From positions 1 to 10,800 of the forward strand of contig CAJXIK010000043.1 in assembly GCA_913054445.1 (NCBI GenBank): a DNA stretch of 10,800 nt, written 5' to 3'. Below, piece after piece: positions 1 to 7,187 of this stretch. Source of the DNA: an uncultured Bermanella sp. (GTDB taxonomy: Bacteria > Pseudomonadota > Gammaproteobacteria > Pseudomonadales > Oceanobacteraceae). Positions within the stretch are counted from its first letter, which is position 1. Each line of letters opens with the position of its first letter. Both the position numbers and the translations under genes were made by a program. The notes beneath the pieces were generated by a model, which worked only from the letters and a program-made list of their open reading frames with translations, searched no databases and was not told the DNA's origin.

Positions 1-4
1 AGGG

Positions 5-1366
5 TTAAGCCCCGTAGCGCTGCGCTAAATAATCAAACACACTGCGAATGCCGAAAGCTTCTCCCCCCAATGGGCGGCCGGGCAGTGGGCGGTTGTTCCA
101 GGCCATCACATCGAAGTGCAGCCAAGGGATATCTGGCGCGACGAACTCCTGTAAATACAGGGCGGCGGTGATAGCACCACCGAAGGGGGTGGCGGCGCAG
201 TTGCTGATGTCGGCCACGTCACTCTTCAATAGGTTGCGGTAGGCTTTGTGTAGGGGCAGCCGCCATACTGGGTCATGGTTGTTCTCGCTCAGCGCCATTA
301 GGTCCTGGGCAATTTGGTTGTCTGTGCTGAAGAAGCCGGGTAACTCGGTGCCCAGCGCCACACGACAAGCCCCTGTGAGGGTGGCGAAGTCGAAGATCAC
401 ATCGGGTTTGTCGTTGCAGGCCTCGCTGAGGGCGTCGCACAATACCAAGCGCCCCTCGGCGTCGGTGTTGTCTACTTCGACGCTGATGCCGTGGCGTGTC
501 TGTAATACGTCGCCGGGGCGAAAGGCATTGGCCGATACCGCATTTTCCACGCTGGGAATGATCACGCGCAGCTGAATAGGCAGCTTGTGGCTCATGATCA
601 GGTAGGCCAGCCCCAGCACGTGGGCGGCTCCCCCCATGTCTTTCTTCATAAGGCGCATGGCGGCGGAGGGTTTTAAATCTAGGCCGCCGCTGTCGAAACA
701 CACGCCCTTGCCCACTAGGGTGACCTTAGGATGTTGCTGGTCCCCCCAACGCAAATCCAGAAGGCGCGGGGCATGGACGCTGGCACGTCCCACCGCATGA
801 ATGGTGGGGTAGTTGTGCTCTAGTAATTCCTCGTCCACCAATTGGCTGAAGGTGCCGCCAAATTGCAGAGCCACGGCTTCCACCGTGTTTGCCATGTGCT
901 CTGGCATCATGTCTCCGGCTGGGGTATTGATCATGTCGCGCACTAGGCAGGTGGCATTAATTACGTGATTAGCGCGTTGCGCCACAGCGCCATCCTCCAT
1001 GGCCAGGGTGGCTCGTGGTGTCTCTATTTTTTTGTATTTATCAAATTGATAGCTGCTTAATCCCCACGCGATGGCGGCATTGAGTTCAAACTGGGCATCA
1101 CAGTTGAGCACGAATTGTCGGGGGGGAAGTTGTTTGGCTATGTCGGCGCTGGCAAATAAGCCCTGTAGGTCATGGCTGCAAAATAGGGCGCATGCTAGCT
1201 CGCCGTTGCTGTCTGGAATTAGGGTTAAGCCGTTGCCTTGGTATTGGGTGCTGTTAAGCCAGTTTTTTACTGAAGGGGGTTGCGTTGCGAGCCAGCTTGA
1301 AAATTGTGTTTTTTGTAACAGATGAAGTGGAATACCATCACTGGCATGCTTAATAGTTTGATGCAT
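5..1366 (-). CDS. M17 leucyl aminopeptidase family protein
   Basis: A cytosolic di-metal peptidase that removes N-terminal residues from peptides, most likely in peptide turnover. The protein has 453 residues, shorter than the roughly 500 of E. coli PepA, mainly because the N-terminal domain is smaller. The C-terminal catalytic domain is complete. Visible residues are VGKG with metal ligand K220, FDSGG with D225, catalytic K232 in LDLK, KDMGG with D243, and the family signature NTDAEGRL (300-307) carrying D302, E304 and catalytic R306. HFDVMAWN near 418-425 is typical of the short M17 branch, so I do not call it pepA. The ATG at 1366 is the first in frame, but no good Shine-Dalgarno sequence stands before it. 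The gene stands alone behind the cold-shock gene on the same strand, with 237 bases between them. The substrate preference cannot be read from sequence. Confidence 0.93.
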   Translation of the reverse strand: MHQTIKHASDGIPLHLLQKTQFSSWLATQPPSVKNWLNSTQYQGNGLTLIPDSNGELACALFCSHDLQGLFASADIAKQLPPRQFVLNCDAQFELNAAIAWGLSSYQFDKYKKIETPRATLAMEDGAVAQRANHVINATCLVRDMINTPAGDMMPEHMANTVEAVALQFGGTFSQLVDEELLEHNYPTIHAVGRASVHAPRLLDLRWGDQQHPKVTLVGKGVCFDSGGLDLKPSAAMRLMKKDMGGAAHVLGLAYLIMSHKLPIQLRVIIPSVENAVSANAFRPGDVLQTRHGISVEVDNTDAEGRLVLCDALSEACNDKPDVIFDFATLTGACRVALGTELPGFFSTDNQIAQDLMALSENNHDPVWRLPLHKAYRNLLKSDVADISNCAATPFGGAITAALYLQEFVAPDIPWLHFDVMAWNNRPLPGRPLGGEAFGIRSVFDYLAQRYGA

Positions 1367-1420
1367 GTAAGGCTAACTCATAATAAATTGATATTACAAA
1401 GTTTAGCATGCCTAGATAAA

Positions 1421-1432
1421 AGTTTATAAACT
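1421..1432. promoter_or_regulatory. Perfect 12-bp palindrome upstream of the aminopeptidase
   Basis: AGTTTATAAACT is its own reverse complement and lies 55 bases before the aminopeptidase start codon. It is flanked by ctaga on one side and ctag on the other. The position fits an operator or a promoter-overlapping site, but no regulator is identified and the AT-rich setting makes a chance palindrome possible. Confidence 0.25.
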
Positions 1433-1519
1433 CTAGATTTTCGGGTGCAGGTAAGCGCCGGTTACACGGGAGAGCGTTTAGGTTTGACGAGAAATTTAAA
1501 AAGGAAAATCGCGGGTGCG

Positions 1520-1550
1520 AATATATCTGTGAGTATATCTGTGAATATAT
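1520..1550. repeat. 12-bp tandem repeat, about 2.6 copies
   Basis: The unit aRtatatctgtg occurs at 1520-1531 and 1532-1543, with a partial third copy at 1544-1550. The copies differ at one base. It lies in the noncoding gap between the cold-shock gene and the aminopeptidase gene. No function is evident; it could be a slippage-prone tract or a set of binding sites. The rest of the gap holds the palindrome at 1421-1432 and the hairpin at 1565-1593. Confidence 0.6.
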
Positions 1551-1564
1551 AGGAGGGGAGGAGC

Positions 1565-1593
1565 ATATGAAATGGCCGAAGACCATTTCATAT
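1565..1593 (-). terminator. Candidate terminator hairpin after the cold-shock gene
   Basis: An 11-base perfect inverted repeat, atatgaaatgg (1565-1575) and ccatttcatat (1583-1593), encloses 7 bases. Read on the minus strand the loop is TCTTCGG, which can fold as a C(UUCG)G tetraloop with one bulged U, an unusually stable cap. It begins 11 bases past the stop codon at 1604. No T-run follows on the minus strand (the next bases are GCTCCTCCCC), so it may protect the 3' end or terminate only weakly. Confidence 0.5.
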
Positions 1594-1603
1594 TAAAACC
1601 GAA

Positions 1604-1810
1604 TTAGTCTGCAACGACATCTTCAGCTTGAGGGCCTTTCTGGCCGTCAGTAACTGTCATAGTTACTTGCTGGCCTTCTTCAAGAGTCTTACGACCTTCA
1701 CCACTGATAGCGCTGTAGTGAACAAAAACGTCTTTGCCACCTTCCTGCTGAATGAATCCAAAACCTTTTTCATCGTTGAACCACTTAACGGTTCCTGAAA
1801 CACGAGACAT
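1604..1810 (-). CDS. CspA-family cold-shock domain protein
   Basis: A 68-residue single-domain nucleic-acid chaperone that binds single-stranded RNA and DNA and melts mRNA structure in the cytoplasm. The five-stranded OB-fold signature is complete: VKWFN (8-12), RNP1 KGFGFI (15-20) and RNP2 VFVHY (28-32). The length matches the family's 65-70 residues. I chose the ATG at 1810 because it gives the normal N-terminus (MSRVSGTVKWF). A start at 1870 would add 20 unrelated residues. An AAGAG stretch about 10 bases upstream is a plausible ribosome binding site. Paralogues differ in whether cold, stationary phase or nothing induces them, and this one cannot be assigned. The gap of nearly 290 bases upstream leaves room for the long 5' leader known from cspA, but no transcript start can be fixed. 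Confidence 0.95.
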   Translation of the reverse strand: MSRVSGTVKWFNDEKGFGFIQQEGGKDVFVHYSAISGEGRKTLEEGQQVTMTVTDGQKGPQAEDVVAD

Positions 1811-1933
1811 GCTGCATACTCTTTTTTTGGGCCAACAGTCGTTGGCATTTATTGCGCCGAAACAGCGCAAGCTTTAATACCCATCTAAGTGTCAACTAAG
1901 CGTTGTCATATAGATCAGGCTCATAGTAGACCC

Positions 1934-1960
1934 AATTTGTTTTAAATAAAACCCCAAATT
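1934..1960. promoter_or_regulatory. Imperfect inverted repeat in the cold-shock gene upstream region
   Basis: aatttg (1934-1939) plus tttta (1940-1944) pair with taaaa (1947-1951) plus caaatt (1955-1960), leaving a 2-base loop and a 3-base ccc bulge. It lies about 125-150 bases before the cold-shock start codon. It could be an operator or, if transcribed, a leader hairpin. The rest of the 283-base gap (1811-2093) is AT-rich with no coding potential, apart from the icmF terminator at its far end. Confidence 0.3.
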
Positions 1961-2031
1961 AGGAATCCGATTAGTTTTTTTTACATTCATTGATAACCCT
2001 CATTTCATGGTGCATCCAAGGGGGTAATATC

Positions 2032-2080
2032 AAAAAATGGCGCACTTTATGCTCGTAATTTAGGCGAGCATAAAGTAGCG
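2032..2080 (-). terminator. Rho-independent terminator of icmF
   Basis: A 12-base perfect stem, actttatgctcg (2044-2055) and cgagcataaagt (2065-2076), encloses a 9-base loop. On the minus strand it can be extended by CGC/GCG with one bulged T, and a run of six T follows at 2037-2032. It starts 14 bases past the icmF stop codon. This is the clearest terminator in the window and separates icmF from the cold-shock gene. Confidence 0.85.
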
Positions 2081-2093
2081 AGCGCCACGAGTG

Positions 2094-5000
2094 TTACATG
2101 TTGCGGCGATACTCACCGCCTGCCATGTACAAGGCGTGACTGATTTGCCCAAGTGAGGCGTGCTTAACCGTGTCCATTAGGCTGCTAAACGTGTTGCCGC
2201 GAGCCATAGCCACCTTCTGCAATGCTTGCAGGTGTTGATCTATTTCTCCCTGATGCTGCTGATGGAAGGCTAAGATATTTTCGATTTGCATTTGTTTTTC
2301 TTCGTCACTAGAGCGGGCCAGCTCTAAGTTGCCGCTGATGTCTTCTGGTTCATCGGCAAGGAAGGTATTAACGCCGATTAACGGCAGGCTACCATCGTGT
2401 TTCTTATGCTCGTAATACATAGATTCGTCCTGAATCTTGCTGCGCTGATACATAGTATCCATGGCACCCAGTACACCGCCACGCTCTGTGATGCGATCAA
2501 ATTCCTGATAAACCGCTTCTTCTACTTGGTCGGTCAGCTGTTCAATAAAGAATGAACCCTGTAATGGGTTCTCACAGAAGTTCATGCCCAGTTCACGGTT
2601 GATGATGAGCTGGATCGCCACCGCACGGCGCACACTCTCTTCGGTGGGGGTGGTAATGGCTTCATCGAAGGCATTGGTGTGCAAGCTGTTGCAGTTATCA
2701 AACAGGGCATACATGGCCTGCAAGGTAGTGCGTATGTCGTTGAACTGAATCTCTTGGGCGTGCAGAGAACGACCAGAGGTTTGAATGTGGTACTTCAGCT
2801 TCTGTGATTTCTCGTTGGCGGCGTATCTGTGCTTCATGGCGCGTGCCCATAGGCGACGTGCTACGCGACCAATCACGGCATACTCAGGGTCCATGCCGTT
2901 ACTGAAGAAGAAGCTCAAGTTACCGGCAAATTCGTCAATCTTCATGCCACGGCTGAGGTAGTACTCTACGATGGTGAAACCGTTGGCGAGGGTAAAGGCC
3001 AGTTGGCTAATGGGGTTAGCACCCGCCTCGGCGATGTGGTAGCCGCTGATGGAGACGCTGTAGAAGTTCTTGATGTTGTTATCGATAAAGAACTGCTGAA
3101 TATCCCCCATCATGTGCATGGCAAATTCGGTGCTGAAGATGCAAGTATTTTGCGCCTGATCTTCTTTCAGAATGTCTGCCTGCACCGTGCCGCGTACGGT
3201 TTTTAGGGTGTTTTTCTTAATCTCTGCGTAGGTCTCTGCATCCAGTAAACGCTCACCACTGATGCCCAATAAGGCAAGGCCCAGTCCTTTGTTGCCCTGC
3301 GGCAAGTCCCCTGCGTAGTGTGGGCGTTTATGATCTTCAAAATACGTCTCTATGGTCTTCTGGGCTTCTTCCCATAGGCCATTTTCCTTGAGGTGCTTTT
3401 CCACCTGCTGGTCGATGGCGGCGTTCATGAAGAGCGCCAGTATGATAGGTGCCGGGCCGTTAATGGTCATGGACACCGAGGTGGTGGGGGCGCACAAGTC
3501 GAAGCCGGAATAGAGCTTCTTCATATCGTCGAGGCTGGCGATGTTGACCCCAGAGTTACCGACCTTGCCGTAGATGTCGGGCCTTGGGTCGGGGTTTTCA
3601 CCGTACAAGGTCACACTGTCGAAGGCGGTCGAGAGACGGGCGGCGCTTTGTCCCTGTGATAGGTAGTGGAAGCGTCGGTTGGTGCGCTCTGGCGTGCCTT
3701 CGCCGGCAAACATGCGAATGGGGTCTTCACCCTCGCGGCGATAAGGGAACACGCCTGCGGTATAAGGGTAATTGCCTGGCAGGTTTTCTTTGCCAAAGAA
3801 GGTTACTAGGTTGCCCCAGTCTTCAAAGTCGGGTGCTGCTACCTTACAGATGGGCAGGTGGCTGAGGCTGGTCTTGTAATTCTCTCCCTTGATGGCCTTA
3901 CCGCGCACGATGTATTCGTAGTGGGTGTCTTTTACCGAATCTTTTTTCTGTGACCAGGCCTGAATGTTGCTCTTAACGTCTGGCGTTAAGTTACTTAGAT
4001 GGCTCTGGTATTTTTGACGAAGTAACCCGTAAATGCTGTCGTCCGTTAGCTCGTCTTGGCTAAAGTCGTGTAAGGGGGCAGGCAGTTTTGCATCACCCAG
4101 TTCCTTAAGCGCTTCATAGCAGTGTTGGGCCTGCTGGGCGGCAAGACTCTGTACTTCCATTTGCGACTGTTGCTGGCGGCCGTTGTCGCTAATGTCCGAC
4201 AAGTAACGCTGACGGTTGCCCGGAATGATGGACAGCCCCTTAGGGTTGGCGGCTTCGAACTGAACATCAAGCTTGGCCACCTCTTTAAAGGCTGGGCTCT
4301 TATCCGACAGCAGGTTAACTAGGTTTTGAAACAACCAGCTTACGCCCGGGTCATTAAATTGGCTGGCAATAGTGGGGAAGATGGGGGTTTTTTCGTCTTC
4401 TAGGGTGAAGTTGTTATGGTTACGACGCCACTGTTTACGCACGTCGCGCAGGGCATCGCTGCTGCCTGGTTTTTCAAATTTATTGATGACGATGCAATCG
4501 GCGAAATCCAGCATGTCGATTTTTTCTAGTTGGCTGGCGGCACCAAATTCACTGGTCATGACGTAGGTAGAGAGATCAACATAGTCCACAATCTCACTGT
4601 CGCTTTGGCCGATGCCGGCGGTTTCTACGATCACCAGATCATAGCCCGAGCCCTTCAGGTAATTGATGGCGTCGTTGAGCATGGCACTGGTGGCCACATG
4701 TTGACGGCGGGTGGCCATGGAACGCATGAAGATATTTTCATGACGTAGTGAGTTCATGCGAATGCGGTCCCCCAGCAGGGCACCGCCGGTACGACGGCGG
4801 GTGGGGTCCACCGCCAATACGGCAATCTTTAACTCGGGTAAAAACTGGTGGAAGCGATTGAGAATTTCGTCGGTGAGGCTCGACTTACCGGCCCCCCCGG
4901 TACCTGTGATGCCCAATACAGGGGCTTGAGGCTGTGCCGCCCACTGAGCGCGCAGGGCGTCCATCTGCGCTTCATCGAAGCTTAAATCTTCGATGGCGCT

Positions 5001-5480
5001 GAGCATGCGCGCGGTTTCTATTTCCAGGTGTTGGTTGTCAGCATCTGGGAGTATGTATTGGCGCAGCTGGTCGGCTCTTTCTACCACGTCATCTATCATG
5101 CCCAGCAGGCCCATCTTCATGCCATCGTTGGGGTGGTAGATGCGCTCTACCCCTTGTTCTTGCAGTGTGGCTATTTCTTGCGGGGTGATGGTGCCACCGC
5201 CGCCGCCAAAGACACGAATATGGCCGGCGCCCAGCTCGGTTAATTGGTCGCAGAGGTATTTAAAGTATTCGTTGTGCCCACCCTGATAAGAGCTGAGGCA
5301 GATGGCATCGGCGTCTTCTTGGATGGCTGCGTGCAGGACATCGTGCACGCTGCGGTTGTGGCCCAAGTGTATGACCTCAACCCCTTTGTCTTGAATAAGA
5401 CGGCGCATGATATTAATGGCGGCATCGTGGCCATCAAATAAGCTGGCGGCGGTGACAAATCTTAACGGCTGGACATTCAT
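2094..5480 (-). CDS. icmF: Fused isobutyryl-CoA mutase IcmF
   Basis: An adenosylcobalamin-dependent radical enzyme that interconverts isobutyryl-CoA and n-butyryl-CoA in the cytoplasm, with a built-in GTPase chaperone for its cofactor. Its 1128 residues are in three parts. The B12-binding domain (about 5-140) has DGHD with axial-ligand H18, SSYQGG (63-68) and a run of five glycines (92-96). The MeaI-like G domain (about 185-400) has P-loop GTGGAGKS (193-200), VDPTRRR (224-230), ETAGIGQ (286-292) and NKFE (333-336). The mutase barrel (about 540-1128) has SISGYH with H815, matching the catalytic His of methylmalonyl-CoA mutase. Alignment by eye puts F578 and Q777 where methylmalonyl-CoA mutase has Tyr89 and Arg207; Phe/Gln marks isobutyryl-CoA mutase. 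The ATG at 5480 has GAGAGG 5 bases upstream. No acyl-CoA dehydrogenase or acyl-CoA regulator gene lies next to it, so the pathway role (branched-chain acyl-CoA use) is inferred. Confidence 0.95.
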   Translation of the reverse strand: MNVQPLRFVTAASLFDGHDAAINIMRRLIQDKGVEVIHLGHNRSVHDVLHAAIQEDADAICLSSYQGGHNEYFKYLCDQLTELGAGHIRVFGGGGGTITPQEIATLQEQGVERIYHPNDGMKMGLLGMIDDVVERADQLRQYILPDADNQHLEIETARMLSAIEDLSFDEAQMDALRAQWAAQPQAPVLGITGTGGAGKSSLTDEILNRFHQFLPELKIAVLAVDPTRRRTGGALLGDRIRMNSLRHENIFMRSMATRRQHVATSAMLNDAINYLKGSGYDLVIVETAGIGQSDSEIVDYVDLSTYVMTSEFGAASQLEKIDMLDFADCIVINKFEKPGSSDALRDVRKQWRRNHNNFTLEDEKTPIFPTIASQFNDPGVSWLFQNLVNLLSDKSPAFKEVAKLDVQFEAANPKGLSIIPGNRQRYLSDISDNGRQQQSQMEVQSLAAQQAQHCYEALKELGDAKLPAPLHDFSQDELTDDSIYGLLRQKYQSHLSNLTPDVKSNIQAWSQKKDSVKDTHYEYIVRGKAIKGENYKTSLSHLPICKVAAPDFEDWGNLVTFFGKENLPGNYPYTAGVFPYRREGEDPIRMFAGEGTPERTNRRFHYLSQGQSAARLSTAFDSVTLYGENPDPRPDIYGKVGNSGVNIASLDDMKKLYSGFDLCAPTTSVSMTINGPAPIILALFMNAAIDQQVEKHLKENGLWEEAQKTIETYFEDHKRPHYAGDLPQGNKGLGLALLGISGERLLDAETYAEIKKNTLKTVRGTVQADILKEDQAQNTCIFSTEFAMHMMGDIQQFFIDNNIKNFYSVSISGYHIAEAGANPISQLAFTLANGFTIVEYYLSRGMKIDEFAGNLSFFFSNGMDPEYAVIGRVARRLWARAMKHRYAANEKSQKLKYHIQTSGRSLHAQEIQFNDIRTTLQAMYALFDNCNSLHTNAFDEAITTPTEESVRRAVAIQLIINRELGMNFCENPLQGSFFIEQLTDQVEEAVYQEFDRITERGGVLGAMDTMYQRSKIQDESMYYEHKKHDGSLPLIGVNTFLADEPEDISGNLELARSSDEEKQMQIENILAFHQQHQGEIDQHLQALQKVAMARGNTFSSLMDTVKHASLGQISHALYMAGGEYRRNM

Positions 5481-5544
5481 ACGGGCCTCTCGACGGTATT
5501 TTTATTGTGATTATGAACCCAGTTTAGGGAGAAGTCCGTGGCGT

Positions 5545-5564
5545 AAAAAGGGGCAATTCTGCCC
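5545..5564 (-). terminator. Small candidate intrinsic terminator after selO
   Basis: On the minus strand GGGCA-GAAT-TGCCC forms a 5-bp GC-rich stem with a 4-base loop, followed by CC-free spacing of one C and then five T (5549-5545). It lies about 80 bases past the selO stop and 65 bases before the icmF start. It could end the selO transcript or act as an attenuator in an icmF leader. The short stem keeps confidence low. The rest of this 162-base gap shows no convincing promoter. Confidence 0.4.
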
Positions 5565-5642
5565 AATGAGTTGACAATTTGCGCCAATAGCCTGAATTGG
5601 TCGTTTATTTGAAAGAAAATGCCATGCTTGTCGGTGCTCGAT

Positions 5643-7115
5643 CTAAGACGAGCAGCTGATTTCTAGTTTTTTACCCCAGTCTGGTGGCAGATTTGCGTAC
5701 TCTGAAAATTCCGGCTGCTCGTCGAAAGGGTTTAGCAATACCTTGTGCAGGGTTTGCACCAGCGAATAGTCCCCTTGCTGGGCGGCAGCAATGGCGTTTT
5801 GTGCCAGATAGTTGCGTAAAATGTACTTAGGATTTACCAGATTCATGCGCTGCTTGCGGCTGGCCCGGGCCTGCTCATGGTCGGCCTGGCCATCGCGGCG
5901 CAGGGTTTGCTGGTATTGCTCATACCAGTCATCGAAGGCACGAATGTCTAGGCATAGGTTTCTGATGTAGGTGTGTACCTGCGGCTCATGGATGTCACTC
6001 AATTGACGAAAGAAGACACAGTAATCGAGCTTACAGGTTTCTAGCATGACTAAACTCTGCTCGATGAATGGCTGGTGAACATCGTGAGGCGCTAACAAAC
6101 CAAACTTGTTATTCATGATGGCAAAGTAGTGTGCGGCGAAGACCTCGTCAAACCCCTCGAGCTGCTCGACGAGTTGCTCTTTGTCTATGAGCGGCAACAG
6201 CGCTTGGGCCAATACGGAGAGATTCCATCTGGCAATGTTAGGTTGCCGATTAAACGCGTAACGCCCCTGGTAATCACTGTGGTTGCAGATAAAACCCGCC
6301 TCATAGTCGTCTAGAAAGGCAAACGGGCCAAAGTCGAAGGTCTCTCCGAGGATGGACATGTTATCGGTATTCATGACCCCGTGGGCAAAACCGATGCTTT
6401 GCCATTGCGCCATGAGGGAGGCGGTCTTGTGCACGGTGTGTTTGTAAAATTCCAGATACTTGTGCTCATGCTCGATGAGCTGCGGGTAGTGCTGCTCGAT
6501 GACAAAGTCACACAGGGTTTGCAGCAATTGGGGCTGCTTGCCGAAAGAGCAAAATTCAAAATGGCCGAAGCGAATGTGGCTGGCGCTGACGCGCATTAAC
6601 ATGGCCCCGCTTTCTGCTTGCTCACGATAGACCGGGGTGTCGCTGTCCACCACACACAAGGCCCGCGTGGTGGGGATGCCTAACGCCGCCAACGCTTCGC
6701 TGCCCAGAAACTCGCGTATGCTGGAGCGCAGCACCGCGCGGCCATCCCCCTGGCGCGAATAGGGGGTAGAGCCAGCTCCCTTGAGGTGCATATCCCAGAC
6801 CGACCCCCGATGTTGAACCTGGGCAAGCAATAGGCCCCGGCCATCACCCAGTTGCGGATTGTATTGGCCAAATTGGTGGCCGGTGTATTTCATGGCGATG
6901 GGTTGCCAAGTGTTGAGCACCCCTTGCCCAGAGATGAGCTGCAAGCTGTCTGCTTGTTCTAGGGTGTTAACATCCAGCCCCAGTAGACCGGCCGTGCTTG
7001 CGCTGCCGATGACGAGCCTCGGATTGGACAGGCCCTGGGGCATTACTTGGCTGTATAGCGGCTTGGGTAGGGCGAGGAAGGGCTGTACATAATTGAGTTC
7101 GGGTAGGGTGTTCAT
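5643..7115 (-). CDS. selO: SelO/YdiU protein adenylyltransferase (AMPylator)
   Basis: A pseudokinase-fold enzyme that transfers AMP from ATP to Ser, Thr or Tyr of target proteins; in E. coli it is tied to redox homeostasis. From the ATG at 7115 it has 490 residues, close to E. coli YdiU (478). Visible family residues are K112 in HLKGAG, E135 in REFLG, R175 and R182, D251 and N252 in NTDNMS, and the metal-binding Asp261 of DFGP. All fall one position from the published Pseudomonas syringae SelO numbering as I recall it, which supports this start. A TTG six codons upstream is also in frame, but the normal N-terminus begins MNTLPELNY. A GAG lies 4 bases before the ATG. The protein ends Cys-Ser-Ser, where eukaryotic homologues carry Sec; C277 and C488 match the redox-active Cys pair of the E. 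coli enzyme. It follows the response-regulator gene by 72 bases. Confidence 0.95.
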   Translation of the reverse strand: MNTLPELNYVQPFLALPKPLYSQVMPQGLSNPRLVIGSASTAGLLGLDVNTLEQADSLQLISGQGVLNTWQPIAMKYTGHQFGQYNPQLGDGRGLLLAQVQHRGSVWDMHLKGAGSTPYSRQGDGRAVLRSSIREFLGSEALAALGIPTTRALCVVDSDTPVYREQAESGAMLMRVSASHIRFGHFEFCSFGKQPQLLQTLCDFVIEQHYPQLIEHEHKYLEFYKHTVHKTASLMAQWQSIGFAHGVMNTDNMSILGETFDFGPFAFLDDYEAGFICNHSDYQGRYAFNRQPNIARWNLSVLAQALLPLIDKEQLVEQLEGFDEVFAAHYFAIMNNKFGLLAPHDVHQPFIEQSLVMLETCKLDYCVFFRQLSDIHEPQVHTYIRNLCLDIRAFDDWYEQYQQTLRRDGQADHEQARASRKQRMNLVNPKYILRNYLAQNAIAAAQQGDYSLVQTLHKVLLNPFDEQPEFSEYANLPPDWGKKLEISCSS

Positions 7116-7156
7116 GGCACTCGTTTTTTGCAAGTTATTTGGATCTATGAAGATTC

Positions 7157-7165
7157 ATGATACCA
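7157..7165 (-). promoter_or_regulatory. Candidate extended -10 promoter for selO
   Basis: On the minus strand TGG-TATCAT matches an extended -10 element (TGn plus five of six TATAAT bases), about 42 bases before the selO ATG. No recognisable -35 box accompanies it. A small palindrome, atgaa-ga-ttcat (7147-7158), overlaps its downstream edge and the expected transcript start, where an operator would act. Both are weak by themselves. Confidence 0.3.
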
Positions 7166-7187
7166 GCAAAAGGGGCTGTCGAGCGGC

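Noticed and set aside
273..701. 142-codon minus-strand Arg-rich ORF
   Set aside because: It is an out-of-frame reading within the aminopeptidase catalytic domain, which is intact in its own frame.
1350..1586. 78-codon minus-strand ORF between the cold-shock and aminopeptidase genes
   Set aside because: It starts inside the hairpin, runs through the 12-bp repeats, overlaps the aminopeptidase start, has no ribosome binding site and reads as AT-rich noise.
1811..1870. 20-residue N-terminal extension of the cold-shock protein
   Set aside because: The extension is unlike the family. The internal ATG at 1810 gives the standard N-terminus and has a better ribosome binding site.
1874..1895. Consensus-like TTGACA (minus strand, 1895-1890) as a -35 box for the cold-shock gene
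   Set aside because: The only -10-like hexamer downstream (TATTAA, 1879-1874) is 10 bases away, too close for a sigma-70 promoter, and nothing suitable lies at 16-18 bases.
5590..5610. Sigma-54-like TTGGCGC element upstream of icmF
   Set aside because: The required GC dinucleotide is not at the correct spacing from GG.
7116..7133. TTG start giving a 496-residue SelO
   Set aside because: The ATG at 7115 matches the usual SelO N-terminus and brings the catalytic residue numbering close to known homologues.
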